A DNA stretch of 64,000 nt, from contig DATJRY010000003.1 of NCBI GenBank assembly GCA_035504415.1, forward strand, positions 1-64,000. The letters run 5' to 3'. Source of the DNA: Candidatus Sulfotelmatobacter sp. Lineage in GTDB: Bacteria > Vulcanimicrobiota > Vulcanimicrobiia > Vulcanimicrobiales > Vulcanimicrobiaceae. Of the stretch, positions 7,743 to 15,595 are shown one piece after another. The stretch's first letter is position 1, and each line of letters begins with the position of its first letter. The position numbers and the translations under genes were made by a program. The notes under the pieces are model-generated. The model saw only the letters and a program-made list of their open reading frames with translations. It was not told where the DNA came from and made no database searches.

Positions 7743-9310
7743 GCGTCGTCGAAGTCCGTCCCGCTACTGTCGTCATCCTCGACTTCGGCTCGCAAGTCAG
7801 CCAGCTGATCGCGCGCCGCGCGCGCGAGGCCAACGTGTACTCGGAGCTGCTGCCGTACGACACGCCGTGGGAGCGGATCGCGGAACGTAGCCCGGCGGCC
7901 ATCGTGCTCAGCGGCGGCCCGGAGTCGACGCTCGGCGACGACGCGCTGACCTGCGACCCGCGGGTGTTCACCAGCGGCATCCCGCTGCTGGGCATCTGCT
8001 ACGGGATGCAGCTCGTCGCCAAGGAGCTGGGCGGCGACCTCGTCCCGCTCGAGCACGCCGAGTTCGGCCCGGCCAAGCTGACGCTGGAACGGCCCGACGC
8101 GCCGATCTTCCTGGGCGTTCCGCTCGAGTCGCGGGTCTGGATGTCGCACGGCGACTCGGTGATCGGCGTTCCGCCCGGCTTCACGGCGCTGGCGCACACC
8201 GAGCGGTGCGCGATCGCGGCGATGGGCGACGCGGCGCGGCGCGTCTACGGCGTGCAGTTCCACCCCGAAGTCGTGCACACCGAAGCCGGCACCGCCATCC
8301 TCGAGAACTTCTTGCACGCCGTCGCGGGGATCGAACCGTCCTGGCGGATGGACTCGTGGGTCGACGATGCGATCGGCACGATTCGCGCGCAAGTCGGCGA
8401 TGCCAACGTGCTGTGCGCGCTCAGCGGCGGCGTCGACTCCGCCGTCGCGGCGACCCTCGTCTCGCGCGTGATCGGCAAGCAGTTGACCTGCATCTACGTC
8501 GACACCGGGCTGATGCGCAAGGACGAGTCGGCCGGCGTGATGCGCGCCTTCCGCGACGTGCTCCACCTCAACGTCGTCCACGTGAACGCCGAAGAGCGGT
8601 TCCTCGCGCGGCTGGCCGGCATCGAGGATCCGGAAGAGAAGCGCATCCGCATCGGGCACGAGTTCATCGCCATCTTCGAGGAAGAAGCGAAGAAGATCCC
8701 CGACGTGCGCTACCTCGTGCAAGGGACGCTCTATCCCGACGTCATCGAGTCCAAGACACCCGGCTCGAAAGCCGGCCACAAGATCAAATCGCACCACAAC
8801 GTCGGCGGGCTCCCCGAGCGCATGGCGCTGGGTCTGGTCGAACCGCTGCGCGCGCTGTTCAAGGACGAGGTGCGCGAGGTCGGTCGGGTGCTGGGACTGC
8901 CGCACGCAATCGTCGAGCGCCAACCGTTCCCGGGTCCGGGCTTGGCGGTGCGCATCATCGGCGAGGTCAACCGGGAGTCGCTGGCGACCGTGCGCGCGGC
9001 CGACGACGTCGTCACGACGGAGATCGACGCGGCCATCGCGGCCGGTCAGCTCTCGCCACGGCCTTGGCAGTACTTCGCCGTGCTCACCCCGGTGCGCAGC
9101 GTCGGCGTGATGGGCGACGGCCGCACCTACGCCAACCTGGTCGGCGTGCGCGCCATCACCAGCGAAGACGGCATGACCGCCGACTGGGCGCGCCTGCCGC
9201 ACGCGCTGCTCGAACGTATCTCGACCCGCATCGTCAACGAGGTCCCCGGCGTCAACCGCGTCGCCTACGACATCACTTCCAAGCCGCCGGCGACCGTCGA
9301 GTGGGAGTGA
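7739..9310 (+). CDS. guaA: GMP synthase (glutamine-hydrolysing)
   Basis: 523 aa, full length. It converts XMP to GMP with ATP and glutamine. The N-terminal amidotransferase domain (about 1-195) shows VILDFGSQVSQLIAR, the Cys elbow LGICYGMQLVAKELGG and FHPEVVHTE. The ATP-pyrophosphatase domain has the P-loop-like ALSGGVDSAVAATL near residue 223 and IKSHHNVGGLPE. The C-terminal dimerisation domain ends in VNRVAYDITSKPPATVEWE, typical of GuaA. The ATG at 7739 overlaps the upstream stop (ATGA). It is the last gene of the 5' purine operon and converges on the next gene, overlapping it by 38 bases. Confidence 0.97.
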   Translation: MSVVEVRPATVVILDFGSQVSQLIARRAREANVYSELLPYDTPWERIAERSPAAIVLSGGPESTLGDDALTCDPRVFTSGIPLLGICYGMQLVAKELGGDLVPLEHAEFGPAKLTLERPDAPIFLGVPLESRVWMSHGDSVIGVPPGFTALAHTERCAIAAMGDAARRVYGVQFHPEVVHTEAGTAILENFLHAVAGIEPSWRMDSWVDDAIGTIRAQVGDANVLCALSGGVDSAVAATLVSRVIGKQLTCIYVDTGLMRKDESAGVMRAFRDVLHLNVVHVNAEERFLARLAGIEDPEEKRIRIGHEFIAIFEEEAKKIPDVRYLVQGTLYPDVIESKTPGSKAGHKIKSHHNVGGLPERMALGLVEPLRALFKDEVREVGRVLGLPHAIVERQPFPGPGLAVRIIGEVNRESLATVRAADDVVTTEIDAAIAAGQLSPRPWQYFAVLTPVRSVGVMGDGRTYANLVGVRAITSEDGMTADWARLPHALLERISTRIVNEVPGVNRVAYDITSKPPATVEWE

Positions 9311-10352
9311 CGCGCGTGTAGCGCGTCTTCCAGTTCACTTCCCACGTCTTGCCGCCGTCGGGGGAGAAAGCTTGCTCGGAACGTGCGTGGTTCGCGTCGA
9401 CGTCCCAGATCGAGAAGCGCACCCAAATCCGGCGGCCGTCGTACGGTTCCTGATCGTAGAAGTCGATGCGGCCGTGATGGAACGTCCCGAAACCCGGGAT
9501 GCCGAGCGTGCCGACGGACGGTGTCGCGAAGTCGAGGTTCCACTGGCGCGCCTTCGGGTTGTACCAACGCAGCGCGACCAGTTGCTCGGTGCCGGTGGGA
9601 CCCGTACCGTTCAGCTCGACCAGGTTGGCGCGACCGCCCCACACCTTCGAGATGACGACGTTGCTCGCCAGCGGGACCCACCTCGTCGAACCGGTGAGCG
9701 GGCGCAGCAGGCGCGTCGAGCGCGCCGTCCAGGTGCCCAGGTCGAAGTCGAAATCGCGCTGTCGATCGGCGGCGTCGGGGAGCGGCTTGGGCTTCCATGC
9801 CAGGCGCGTGAGCTTGGCGATGAAGGCGGCCTTCCACGTCGCGCCGCCGTCGCGCGAGTACGAGATGATATACGAGTGCGAGGTCGGCGTGATGTCGGAC
9901 CATTCGCCGCGGACGAGGATCGACGCGTCGCCGTCGGTGTCTTGCGCGTAGAGATCGCCGCGGCCGTTCGCGAACGAGCCGACCGTCGGCGTCTCGAGCT
10001 CGCCCGACGCGCTGTCGATGTACGACTGGCTCCATTGGTGCGCCCGCGGGTCGTAGAGGAACAGGGTCAGCCCCTCCCAGTGACCGCGCGGCCCGTCGGC
10101 TTCGATCTCCTCGAGCGACGCGCGCCCGCACCACACCGGTCGCACGGTCACCGTGCCGTCGAGCGTCATGCGCGGCGAGTTCGCGGCGAACGGCTGCAGG
10201 ATGCGCGTGATGTGCGTGTGCCACACGCCGATGTTGAAGTCGAAGTCGTGCGACCCGTCGCGGGCCGGCGGCGCGGCCGCCCGCGCGCCCGCGGGGAGTG
10301 CGCCGGCGAGGGTGGTGGCGAGAGCGAGTAGGGCGGCGAGGAACGATCGCAT
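9273..10352 (-). CDS. Secreted protein with two copies of a DUF1579-like domain
   Basis: 359 aa, ATG at 10352. The N-terminus MRSFLAALLALATTLAG, with ARAAA after it, is a signal peptide. Two related segments follow. One begins with FDFNIGVWHTHITRILQPF, with a VWCGRASLEEIE strand. The other begins with FDFDLGTWTARSTRLLRPL, with a VWGGRANLVELN strand. Each then has a y/w-rich strand and a SRDGGATWK or SPDGGKTWE turn. The two look like an internal duplication of a lipocalin-like DUF1579 barrel of ~165 residues. Ligand and role are unknown. Its 3' end overlaps the end of guaA. It is divergent from the MocR gene at 10422, sharing a 69-base promoter space. Confidence 0.8.
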   Translation of the reverse strand: MRSFLAALLALATTLAGALPAGARAAAPPARDGSHDFDFNIGVWHTHITRILQPFAANSPRMTLDGTVTVRPVWCGRASLEEIEADGPRGHWEGLTLFLYDPRAHQWSQSYIDSASGELETPTVGSFANGRGDLYAQDTDGDASILVRGEWSDITPTSHSYIISYSRDGGATWKAAFIAKLTRLAWKPKPLPDAADRQRDFDFDLGTWTARSTRLLRPLTGSTRWVPLASNVVISKVWGGRANLVELNGTGPTGTEQLVALRWYNPKARQWNLDFATPSVGTLGIPGFGTFHHGRIDFYDQEPYDGRRIWVRFSIWDVDANHARSEQAFSPDGGKTWEVNWKTRYTRVTPTRRSPAAWK

Positions 10353-10369
10353 GGGCCGATGATGCCGGC

Positions 10370-10421
10370 CCAGGTGGTTCCGGGAAAAGGGCCACCCGGT
10401 CGAAAAAGAACTGGTCCACCT
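10370..10421. promoter_or_regulatory. Possible MocR-type operator/divergent promoter
   Basis: The space between divergent starts at 10352 and 10422 carries CCAGGTGGTTCC (10370-10381) and AACTGGTCCACC (10409-10420). They contain inverted GGTGG/CCACC arms about 40 bases apart, separated by an A-rich stretch (GAAAAAGAA). MocR regulators often bind paired CTGG-type half sites beside their own genes. No convincing -35/-10 pair is visible, so this is a weak assignment. Confidence 0.3.
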
Positions 10422-11936
10422 ATGGCGTCCACGGGCCAGCACGACCGGACCTTCTTCGAGATCGAGCTCGACCGCGCGACCGCCGGGTCGCGCGACGCCG
10501 GCCGCGGCCTGCACCGTCAGTTGCGGGCTGCGATCGCCGACGGGCGGCTCAAGGCCGGTACGAAGCTGCCGCCGACGCGCAAGGCGGCGGCGTACTTCGG
10601 TGTCTCGCGCAACACCGCGGTCGACGTCTACGAGCGCCTCCTCAACGAGGGATACCTGGTCGCGCGCCACGGCTCGGGCACCTACGTCGCCGAGACGCTG
10701 CCGCTGGCCCCGCCGCCGGCCGTTTCGGGCGAGGGTGCTGCGCCCGAGGGTCGGCTGAACGCGTTCTGGCTGCGCGGGGACGTCAGTGACGCGATGGGCT
10801 TTTGGCGCGACCGCGACGAGCCCGCCGGGCGAGCACGGCCCGCGAGCGGCATCGACTTCCGGCCGGCGCTGATCGACGCGCGGCTGTTCCCGCTCGACGA
10901 GCTGCGGCGCACCATGGCCCAGCAGCTGCGGCGGCTGGAGCGGAAACCGGCGCGGTTCACCAGCCCGCAGGGCAACCCCGGCAACTACCGCCTGCGCGAG
11001 GCGATCACCAGCCACATCGCGCTGACGCGCGCGGTCGTCTGCCGGCCCGACGAGATCGTCGTCACCTCGGGCGCGCAACAGGCGTTCGACCTGCTGGCGC
11101 GGATCGTGGTGACGCCGGGCGAGACGGTCGTCGCCGTCGAGGATCCGGGCTACCCGCCGATGCGCGTCGCGTTCGCGGCCGCCGGCGCGCGTATCGTCCC
11201 CGTGCCGGTCGACGCGGACGGGCTGATCGTCGAGCAGCTGCCGGCGAACGCCGGCGTCGTGTGCGTCTCGCCCTCGCACCACTTCCCGCTCGGCGTGACG
11301 ATGTCGGCGCGCCGGCGCCGCGAGCTGATCGCGTTCGCGCGCGCGCACCGGGCGGTGATCGTCGAAGACGACTACGACGGCGAGTTCCGCTACGAGGGCA
11401 ACCCGCTGCAGGCGCTGCGCAGCGCCGACGCCGCCGAGGTCGTGTTCTACGTCGGCACGTTCTCGAAGTGCATGCTGCCCTCGCTGCGGCTCGGTTTCGT
11501 GGTCGCGCCGGCCTGGGCGATGCGCACGCTGGTCGCCGCGAAGAACGCGCTCGACTGGCACTCCTCGACCCCGATCCAGCTGGGCGTCGCCGGCTTCATC
11601 GCCGGCGGTCACCTCGCCCGACACGTGCGCAAGATGCGGCGACTGTACCGTGCGCGGCGGGAACGGCTGCTGGCCGGGCTGCGCGCCGACCTTGCCGCCT
11701 GGCTCGACCCGCTGCCGTCGTTCTACGGCATGCACGTCGCGGCGCTGGCGCGCACCCCGTGCGACCTCGAGATGGCGACGCACACGTTGGCGCAGGCCGG
11801 CGTCCACGTCCACACGCTCCAGCGCTACTACCTCGGCGGGCCCGCCGCGCAGGGTCTGGTGTTCGGCTACGGTGCCGCCGACGTCGACGAGATCGAGCGC
11901 GGCTTGACGTCGCTGCGCGCGGCGCTAGGTTCCTGA
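10422..11936 (+). CDS. MocR-family (GntR/aminotransferase) PLP-dependent transcriptional regulator
   Basis: 504 aa. The N-terminal winged helix-turn-helix (about 25-95) shows LHRQLRAAIADGRLKAGTKL and FGVSRNTAVDVYERL. It is followed by a linker and a fold-type I aminotransferase domain with TSGAQQAFDLLARI, EDPGYPPMR, EDDYDGEFRY and the PLP lysine in GTFSKCMLPSLRLGF. The family includes PdxR (vitamin B6), GabR and TauR, usually acting on neighbouring genes. Here the divergent neighbour is the tandem-domain secreted protein and the convergent neighbour a DAAO-like oxidase. The effector may be an amino compound handled by that oxidase, but this is only contextual. The 3' end overlaps the next gene by 12 bases. 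Confidence 0.9.
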   Translation: MASTGQHDRTFFEIELDRATAGSRDAGRGLHRQLRAAIADGRLKAGTKLPPTRKAAAYFGVSRNTAVDVYERLLNEGYLVARHGSGTYVAETLPLAPPPAVSGEGAAPEGRLNAFWLRGDVSDAMGFWRDRDEPAGRARPASGIDFRPALIDARLFPLDELRRTMAQQLRRLERKPARFTSPQGNPGNYRLREAITSHIALTRAVVCRPDEIVVTSGAQQAFDLLARIVVTPGETVVAVEDPGYPPMRVAFAAAGARIVPVPVDADGLIVEQLPANAGVVCVSPSHHFPLGVTMSARRRRELIAFARAHRAVIVEDDYDGEFRYEGNPLQALRSADAAEVVFYVGTFSKCMLPSLRLGFVVAPAWAMRTLVAAKNALDWHSSTPIQLGVAGFIAGGHLARHVRKMRRLYRARRERLLAGLRADLAAWLDPLPSFYGMHVAALARTPCDLEMATHTLAQAGVHVHTLQRYYLGGPAAQGLVFGYGAADVDEIERGLTSLRAALGS

Positions 11937-13040
11937 CCCGCGCGTCATCGCGGCGAAGAACGCGGCGTGGTCGGCGACGATCGTTTTCTCGATCACCGGG
12001 TCGACGGTCAGGTCGGCGTCCCCGTGCTGAAACGTGCCGCCCAGCACGATGCCGTCGCTGCGCGGGAACATGTAGCGGTTCTCGTGCAGCGTGATGTAGT
12101 CGACGGCCGGCTGCGGCGCCAGCACCGAGAGCTGTCCGCGAATCGGTTCGAGCTGGGAGTCGCCGGTCAACGCTTTCGCGCCCAGGCCCGTGCAGTTCAT
12201 GATCAACGGCTCGTCGAGCGCCATCAGGTCGGCGGCGGAGCCGAACGATCGCACGACGATGCGGCCGCCGCGCAGCATCACGTCGCGCAGCAGCGCGCGC
12301 AGGTACCGGTTCGGTTCGATAAGCATCGTGAGCAGGCGCGTCGCGTAGCGGGTCGGAAACGGATGTTCGCCGGGGCCGTAGGTCTGGATTTCAGGATACA
12401 GGTCAGGCAACAAGCGCGGGCCCGTCGCGGCGAGGAACCCGCCGTCGGGCGTGTCGCGGCAGTCGTAGTTCTCGATCCAGCGCACGCCGTAGTCCTCACC
12501 GAGCAGCGTCTGGTAGCGCGCGTACGCAAGGCGCGCGGCCTGGAAGAACTGCTCGCGGAAGGCGTCGTCGATGCGGTCGGGGTCGAAGAGCGAGGTCGGC
12601 GTCCATTGCGCGCCGGACAGGTTCGAGGTGGTCAGCGGCGGCAGCTCGCGGGCGTAGACGGTGACCTCGAAGCCGGCGTCCTGCAGCACGCGCGCGGTCG
12701 AGAGACCGATCACGCCGCAGCCGATCACCGCGGCGCGCCGCTTCTCCGTCTGCAGCGCGAGCTCGCGCGCGAGCAGCGCCGTCCCCCACGAGAGCGACAT
12801 GCCGCCGCCGCCGTGCCCGTAATCGTGCACGATGGTCTTGCCGTCGCTGCCCTCCGCCCGCAGGACGAAGCCGCCGGCGCGGTAGGGCCGCAGTCCGACG
12901 GTGGTGCGGGTGACGCGATCGAGCGACACCTCGACCGGGACGAGCCGGCGCGCGCTCAGCGCGAGCGCGCGGCGCGGCGTCGCGAGCGCGGTCGCCGCGA
13001 AGGCGGCACCGGTCGCGAGGAAACGGCGCCGCGTCACCAT
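11925..13040 (-). CDS. Tat-exported D-amino-acid-oxidase-like flavoprotein with permuted domain order
   Basis: 371 aa, ATG at 13040. The N-terminus MVTRRRFLATGAAFAATAL is a twin-arginine signal. Residues 47-91 contain VGLRP and then IVHDYGHGGGGMSLSWGTA, the DAAO/DASPO signature that normally lies at the very C-terminus. Only after it comes the Rossmann dinucleotide motif VIGCGVIGLSTARVLQ (about 105-120), normally at the N-terminus. The protein ends with IVLGGTFQHGD and a helix, the segment that precedes the signature in usual DAAOs. The order is therefore C-terminal block, then FAD domain, then substrate domain. Likely role: FAD-dependent oxidation of a D-amino acid or similar amine in the envelope. 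It overlaps the upstream gene by 7 bases. Confidence 0.85.
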   Translation of the reverse strand: MVTRRRFLATGAAFAATALATPRRALALSARRLVPVEVSLDRVTRTTVGLRPYRAGGFVLRAEGSDGKTIVHDYGHGGGGMSLSWGTALLARELALQTEKRRAAVIGCGVIGLSTARVLQDAGFEVTVYARELPPLTTSNLSGAQWTPTSLFDPDRIDDAFREQFFQAARLAYARYQTLLGEDYGVRWIENYDCRDTPDGGFLAATGPRLLPDLYPEIQTYGPGEHPFPTRYATRLLTMLIEPNRYLRALLRDVMLRGGRIVVRSFGSAADLMALDEPLIMNCTGLGAKALTGDSQLEPIRGQLSVLAPQPAVDYITLHENRYMFPRSDGIVLGGTFQHGDADLTVDPVIEKTIVADHAAFFAAMTRGSGT

Positions 13041-13351
13041 CCGGAACAGTTGTAGTCGAGCGTGGTGCTGCAGGCGACGAAATCGTGCGTCTGGTTCGCG
13101 GCCTTGCCGACCACGAGATCGTACGTGCGCGGCGGGACGTCGTCGGACTGCAAGGTGACGCGGTAGTGGCCGGCCGGGACGCCGCGCAGCGTGTACGCGC
13201 CGTCCGCGTCGGTCACCGCGTGCAGCGTCTTGGCGCCGACGGCGGTCACCTTCACGTGCGGGAGAGGCTGGCCGGTGGTCTGGTCGGTGACGTGACCGGC
13301 GACCAGCGCCAAGCCCAGCGCTAGGGTCGGGAGGGAACGGAGCGCATGCAT
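13034..13351 (-). CDS. Small secreted protein with a carboxypeptidase-regulatory (CNA-B-like) domain
   Basis: 105 aa, ATG at 13351. It has a signal peptide (MHALRSLPTLALGLALVAG), then one beta-sandwich repeat of the carboxypeptidase regulatory-like type: VTDQTTGQPLPHVKVTAVG, TDADGAYTLRGVPAGHYRVTLQ, and a short tail with two Cys (FVACSTTLDYNCSGW) that may form a disulfide. Its TGA overlaps the ATG of the Tat oxidase gene by 7 bases, so the two are an operon. It may be an envelope partner of the oxidase. It diverges from purD with only 19 bases between start codons. Confidence 0.8.
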   Translation of the reverse strand: MHALRSLPTLALGLALVAGHVTDQTTGQPLPHVKVTAVGAKTLHAVTDADGAYTLRGVPAGHYRVTLQSDDVPPRTYDLVVGKAANQTHDFVACSTTLDYNCSGW

Positions 13352-13370
13352 CGCTACTGAGTGTACCGCA

Positions 13371-14645
13371 ATGCAGATCCTCGTCGTCGGCGGCGGGGCG
13401 CGTGAAGACGCGCTCTCGTGGCGCCTGGCCGCGTCGCCGTCGTGCGAGGCCCTCTTCCACGCCCCCGGGAACGCCGGGACGGCCGGCCGCGGGACGAATT
13501 GGCCGGACTTGGCACCGACCGATGCGCGCGGGATCGTGCGCCGCGCGCGCGAGGCCGGGATCGATCTGGTCGTGCTCGGGCCCGAGACGGCGATCGCGGC
13601 GGGGGTCGGCGACGCGTGCCGCGACGCCGGACTGAAGGTCTTCGGGCCCAACCGCAGCGGCGGCCGGCTCGAGAGCAGCAAGGTGTTCGCGAAGCGGTTC
13701 CTCGAGCGGCACAACATCCCGACGGCCCGCTTCGCCGCGGTGCACACGTTGGCGCAGGCCAAACGCGCGCTGGCGAATTGGGAGGGCGGCGCGGTCGTCA
13801 AGGCCGACGGTCTGGCGGCCGGCAAAGGCGTCGTAGTCTGCGACGACGCGGCGGCGGCGCTCACGCTGCTGACCGACTGGTACGGCCAGGCCGGCATTCC
13901 GGGCGGCGGCAACGACGTCGTGATCGAGCAGAAGCTGGTCGGGCGCGAGCTGAGCGTGTTCGCGATCGCCGACGGCCGCGCGATGGTGCCGGTCGTCGCC
14001 GCCTGCGACTACAAACGGGCCGGGGACGACGACAAGGGCCCCAACACCGGCGGAATGGGCGCGTACTCGCCGCCGGCGGGCTTCCCGCCCGACATCCTCG
14101 ACGTCGTGCGCGAGCAGATCGTCGGGCCGACGCTGCGCGGTCTGCTCGCCGAAGGCGAGGACTACCGCGGCGTGCTCTACTGCGGACTGATGCAGACGGC
14201 GGCCGGTCCGTACGTCATCGAGTTCAACGCGCGCTTCGGCGACCCCGAGACGCAGGTGCTCATGCCGCGCGTCAACGGCGACTTCGCGCGCTACCTCGCG
14301 TCGGCCGCGGACGGCGTGCTCGAGATCGACGCGGCGACCTGGTCGAGCGACGCCTGCGTCGGCGTCGTCCTCGCGACCTCGCGATACCCGTACGAGAATA
14401 CGGCCGTCAGCAACTTGCCGGCAGATCTGGCGCTGCCGGACGAGGTCGTCGGCTTCTGGGGCCCCTCGACGCGCGAGGGCGCCACCGTCAGCTCGCCCGG
14501 CGGCCGCGTGCTCACCGTCGCCGCGCGCGGCAGCGGCGTCGACGAAGCGCGACGACGTGCGTACGACGCCATCGCCGGCCTGCGCGAACGCTTTCCCCCT
14601 GGCACGCCGCTGGCGTATCGCTCGGACATCGCGCGCTTAGGCTAG
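13371..14645 (+). CDS. purD: Phosphoribosylamine-glycine ligase (GAR synthetase)
   Basis: 424 aa, full-length PurD. It joins phosphoribosylamine and glycine with ATP. Features are the N-terminal MQILVVGGGAREDALSWRLA, the ATP-grasp loop VVKADGLAAGKGVVVC near residue 142, GPNTGGMGAYSP near 224 and EFNARFGDPETQVLMPR near 284. In the N-terminal motif the usual GREHA is GAREDA, a mild change. The gene stands alone between a divergent secreted-protein gene and a convergent radical SAM gene. Its stop overlaps the radical SAM stop region by 9 bases. Confidence 0.96.
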   Translation: MQILVVGGGAREDALSWRLAASPSCEALFHAPGNAGTAGRGTNWPDLAPTDARGIVRRAREAGIDLVVLGPETAIAAGVGDACRDAGLKVFGPNRSGGRLESSKVFAKRFLERHNIPTARFAAVHTLAQAKRALANWEGGAVVKADGLAAGKGVVVCDDAAAALTLLTDWYGQAGIPGGGNDVVIEQKLVGRELSVFAIADGRAMVPVVAACDYKRAGDDDKGPNTGGMGAYSPPAGFPPDILDVVREQIVGPTLRGLLAEGEDYRGVLYCGLMQTAAGPYVIEFNARFGDPETQVLMPRVNGDFARYLASAADGVLEIDAATWSSDACVGVVLATSRYPYENTAVSNLPADLALPDEVVGFWGPSTREGATVSSPGGRVLTVAARGSGVDEARRRAYDAIAGLRERFPPGTPLAYRSDIARLG

Positions 14646-15557
14646 CAGCGTCAGCTGCTCGCCGCTCGGATCGGGCGCGAGGCGTCGCGGCGCGCGAAAC
14701 CGGACGCCTTGGCGCGCGACGCGCATGCGCTCGGCGATCATGCGCGGGTAGCTGGCCTCGGCGTACCGCCCGTGCCGGTAGAGTCGGCGATAGCGCTCGA
14801 CCAAGTCGGGCCGCTGCTCTTCGAGGAAGGCGAAGTACGCATCGCGAGTGACCTCACCGAGGTTGAGCGCGTTGTGCCAGACCTGGTGCGCGCCCGCCGC
14901 GGCCGCGGCGCGCACGACCGCGCGCAGCGAGTCGAGCTCGTCGGTGAGGTCGGGCAGCACCGGTGCGACGGCGACGTTGACGCGAATCCCGGCGTCGGCC
15001 AGCGCCGCGACGGCGCGCAGGCGCTGCGCCGGCGGCGCGACCGTCGGCTCGATGCGCTTGGCCAACGCGACGTCGAGCGTGGCGATGCTGACGTTGACGC
15101 CGACGTCGGCGCGCCGCGCGCAGGCGACCAGCAAGTCGAGGTCGCGCACGATCAGCGGCGAGCGGGTGATGATGTGGAACGGACAGCGCGCGTCGCGCAG
15201 CGCCGCCAAGACGCCGCGCATCAGCCGGTAGCGGCCCTCGTGCGCTTGGTACGGGTCGGTCGCCGAGCCGATCGCGATGTGCTCGTTGCGCCAGCTCGGG
15301 CGCGCTAAATCGGCGCGCAGCGCGCGCGCCAGATTGACTTTGGCGACGATCCGCGCGCCCCACTCGTGAACGCCGTCGAGCTCGCGGTACGCGTGCGTCG
15401 CGCGGGCGTAACAGAAGACGCACTGGTGCGCGCAGCCCTGGTAGGGGTTGAGCGACCAGCGGAACCCCATCCCACGCACCCGGTTGAGCGCGTGCTTCGC
15501 GGCGACTTCGGCGACCCGCACCTCGCTCGGCCGCCGGGCGATCGACGGACCCGGCAT
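14637..15557 (-). CDS. Radical SAM protein of the SplB-like/Rv2578c group
   Basis: 306 aa, ATG at 15557. The 4Fe-4S ligand motif is CAHQCVFCYAR (CxxxCxxC) near residue 42, preceded by RWSLNPYQGC, and followed by IGSATDPYQAHEGRY and ITRSPLIVRDLDLL. These are the hallmarks of the SPL-family radical SAM group often named Rv2578c-like. Characterised relatives include spore photoproduct lyase, but most members, including this one by my reading, have unknown substrates. There is no signal peptide. The gene is convergent with purD and stands upstream of a membrane-protein gene on the same strand, 38 bases away. Confidence 0.85.
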   Translation of the reverse strand: MPGPSIARRPSEVRVAEVAAKHALNRVRGMGFRWSLNPYQGCAHQCVFCYARATHAYRELDGVHEWGARIVAKVNLARALRADLARPSWRNEHIAIGSATDPYQAHEGRYRLMRGVLAALRDARCPFHIITRSPLIVRDLDLLVACARRADVGVNVSIATLDVALAKRIEPTVAPPAQRLRAVAALADAGIRVNVAVAPVLPDLTDELDSLRAVVRAAAAAGAHQVWHNALNLGEVTRDAYFAFLEEQRPDLVERYRRLYRHGRYAEASYPRMIAERMRVARQGVRFRAPRRLAPDPSGEQLTLLA

Positions 15558-15595
15558 CGAACATATGTTCGATTACCGCCGGGAGGCCCCTGCGA

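Noticed and set aside
7604-9202. 532-aa open frame antisense to guaA
   Set aside because: A GC-rich shadow frame: Arg/Val/Asp-rich composition without motif; guaA on the other strand is certain.
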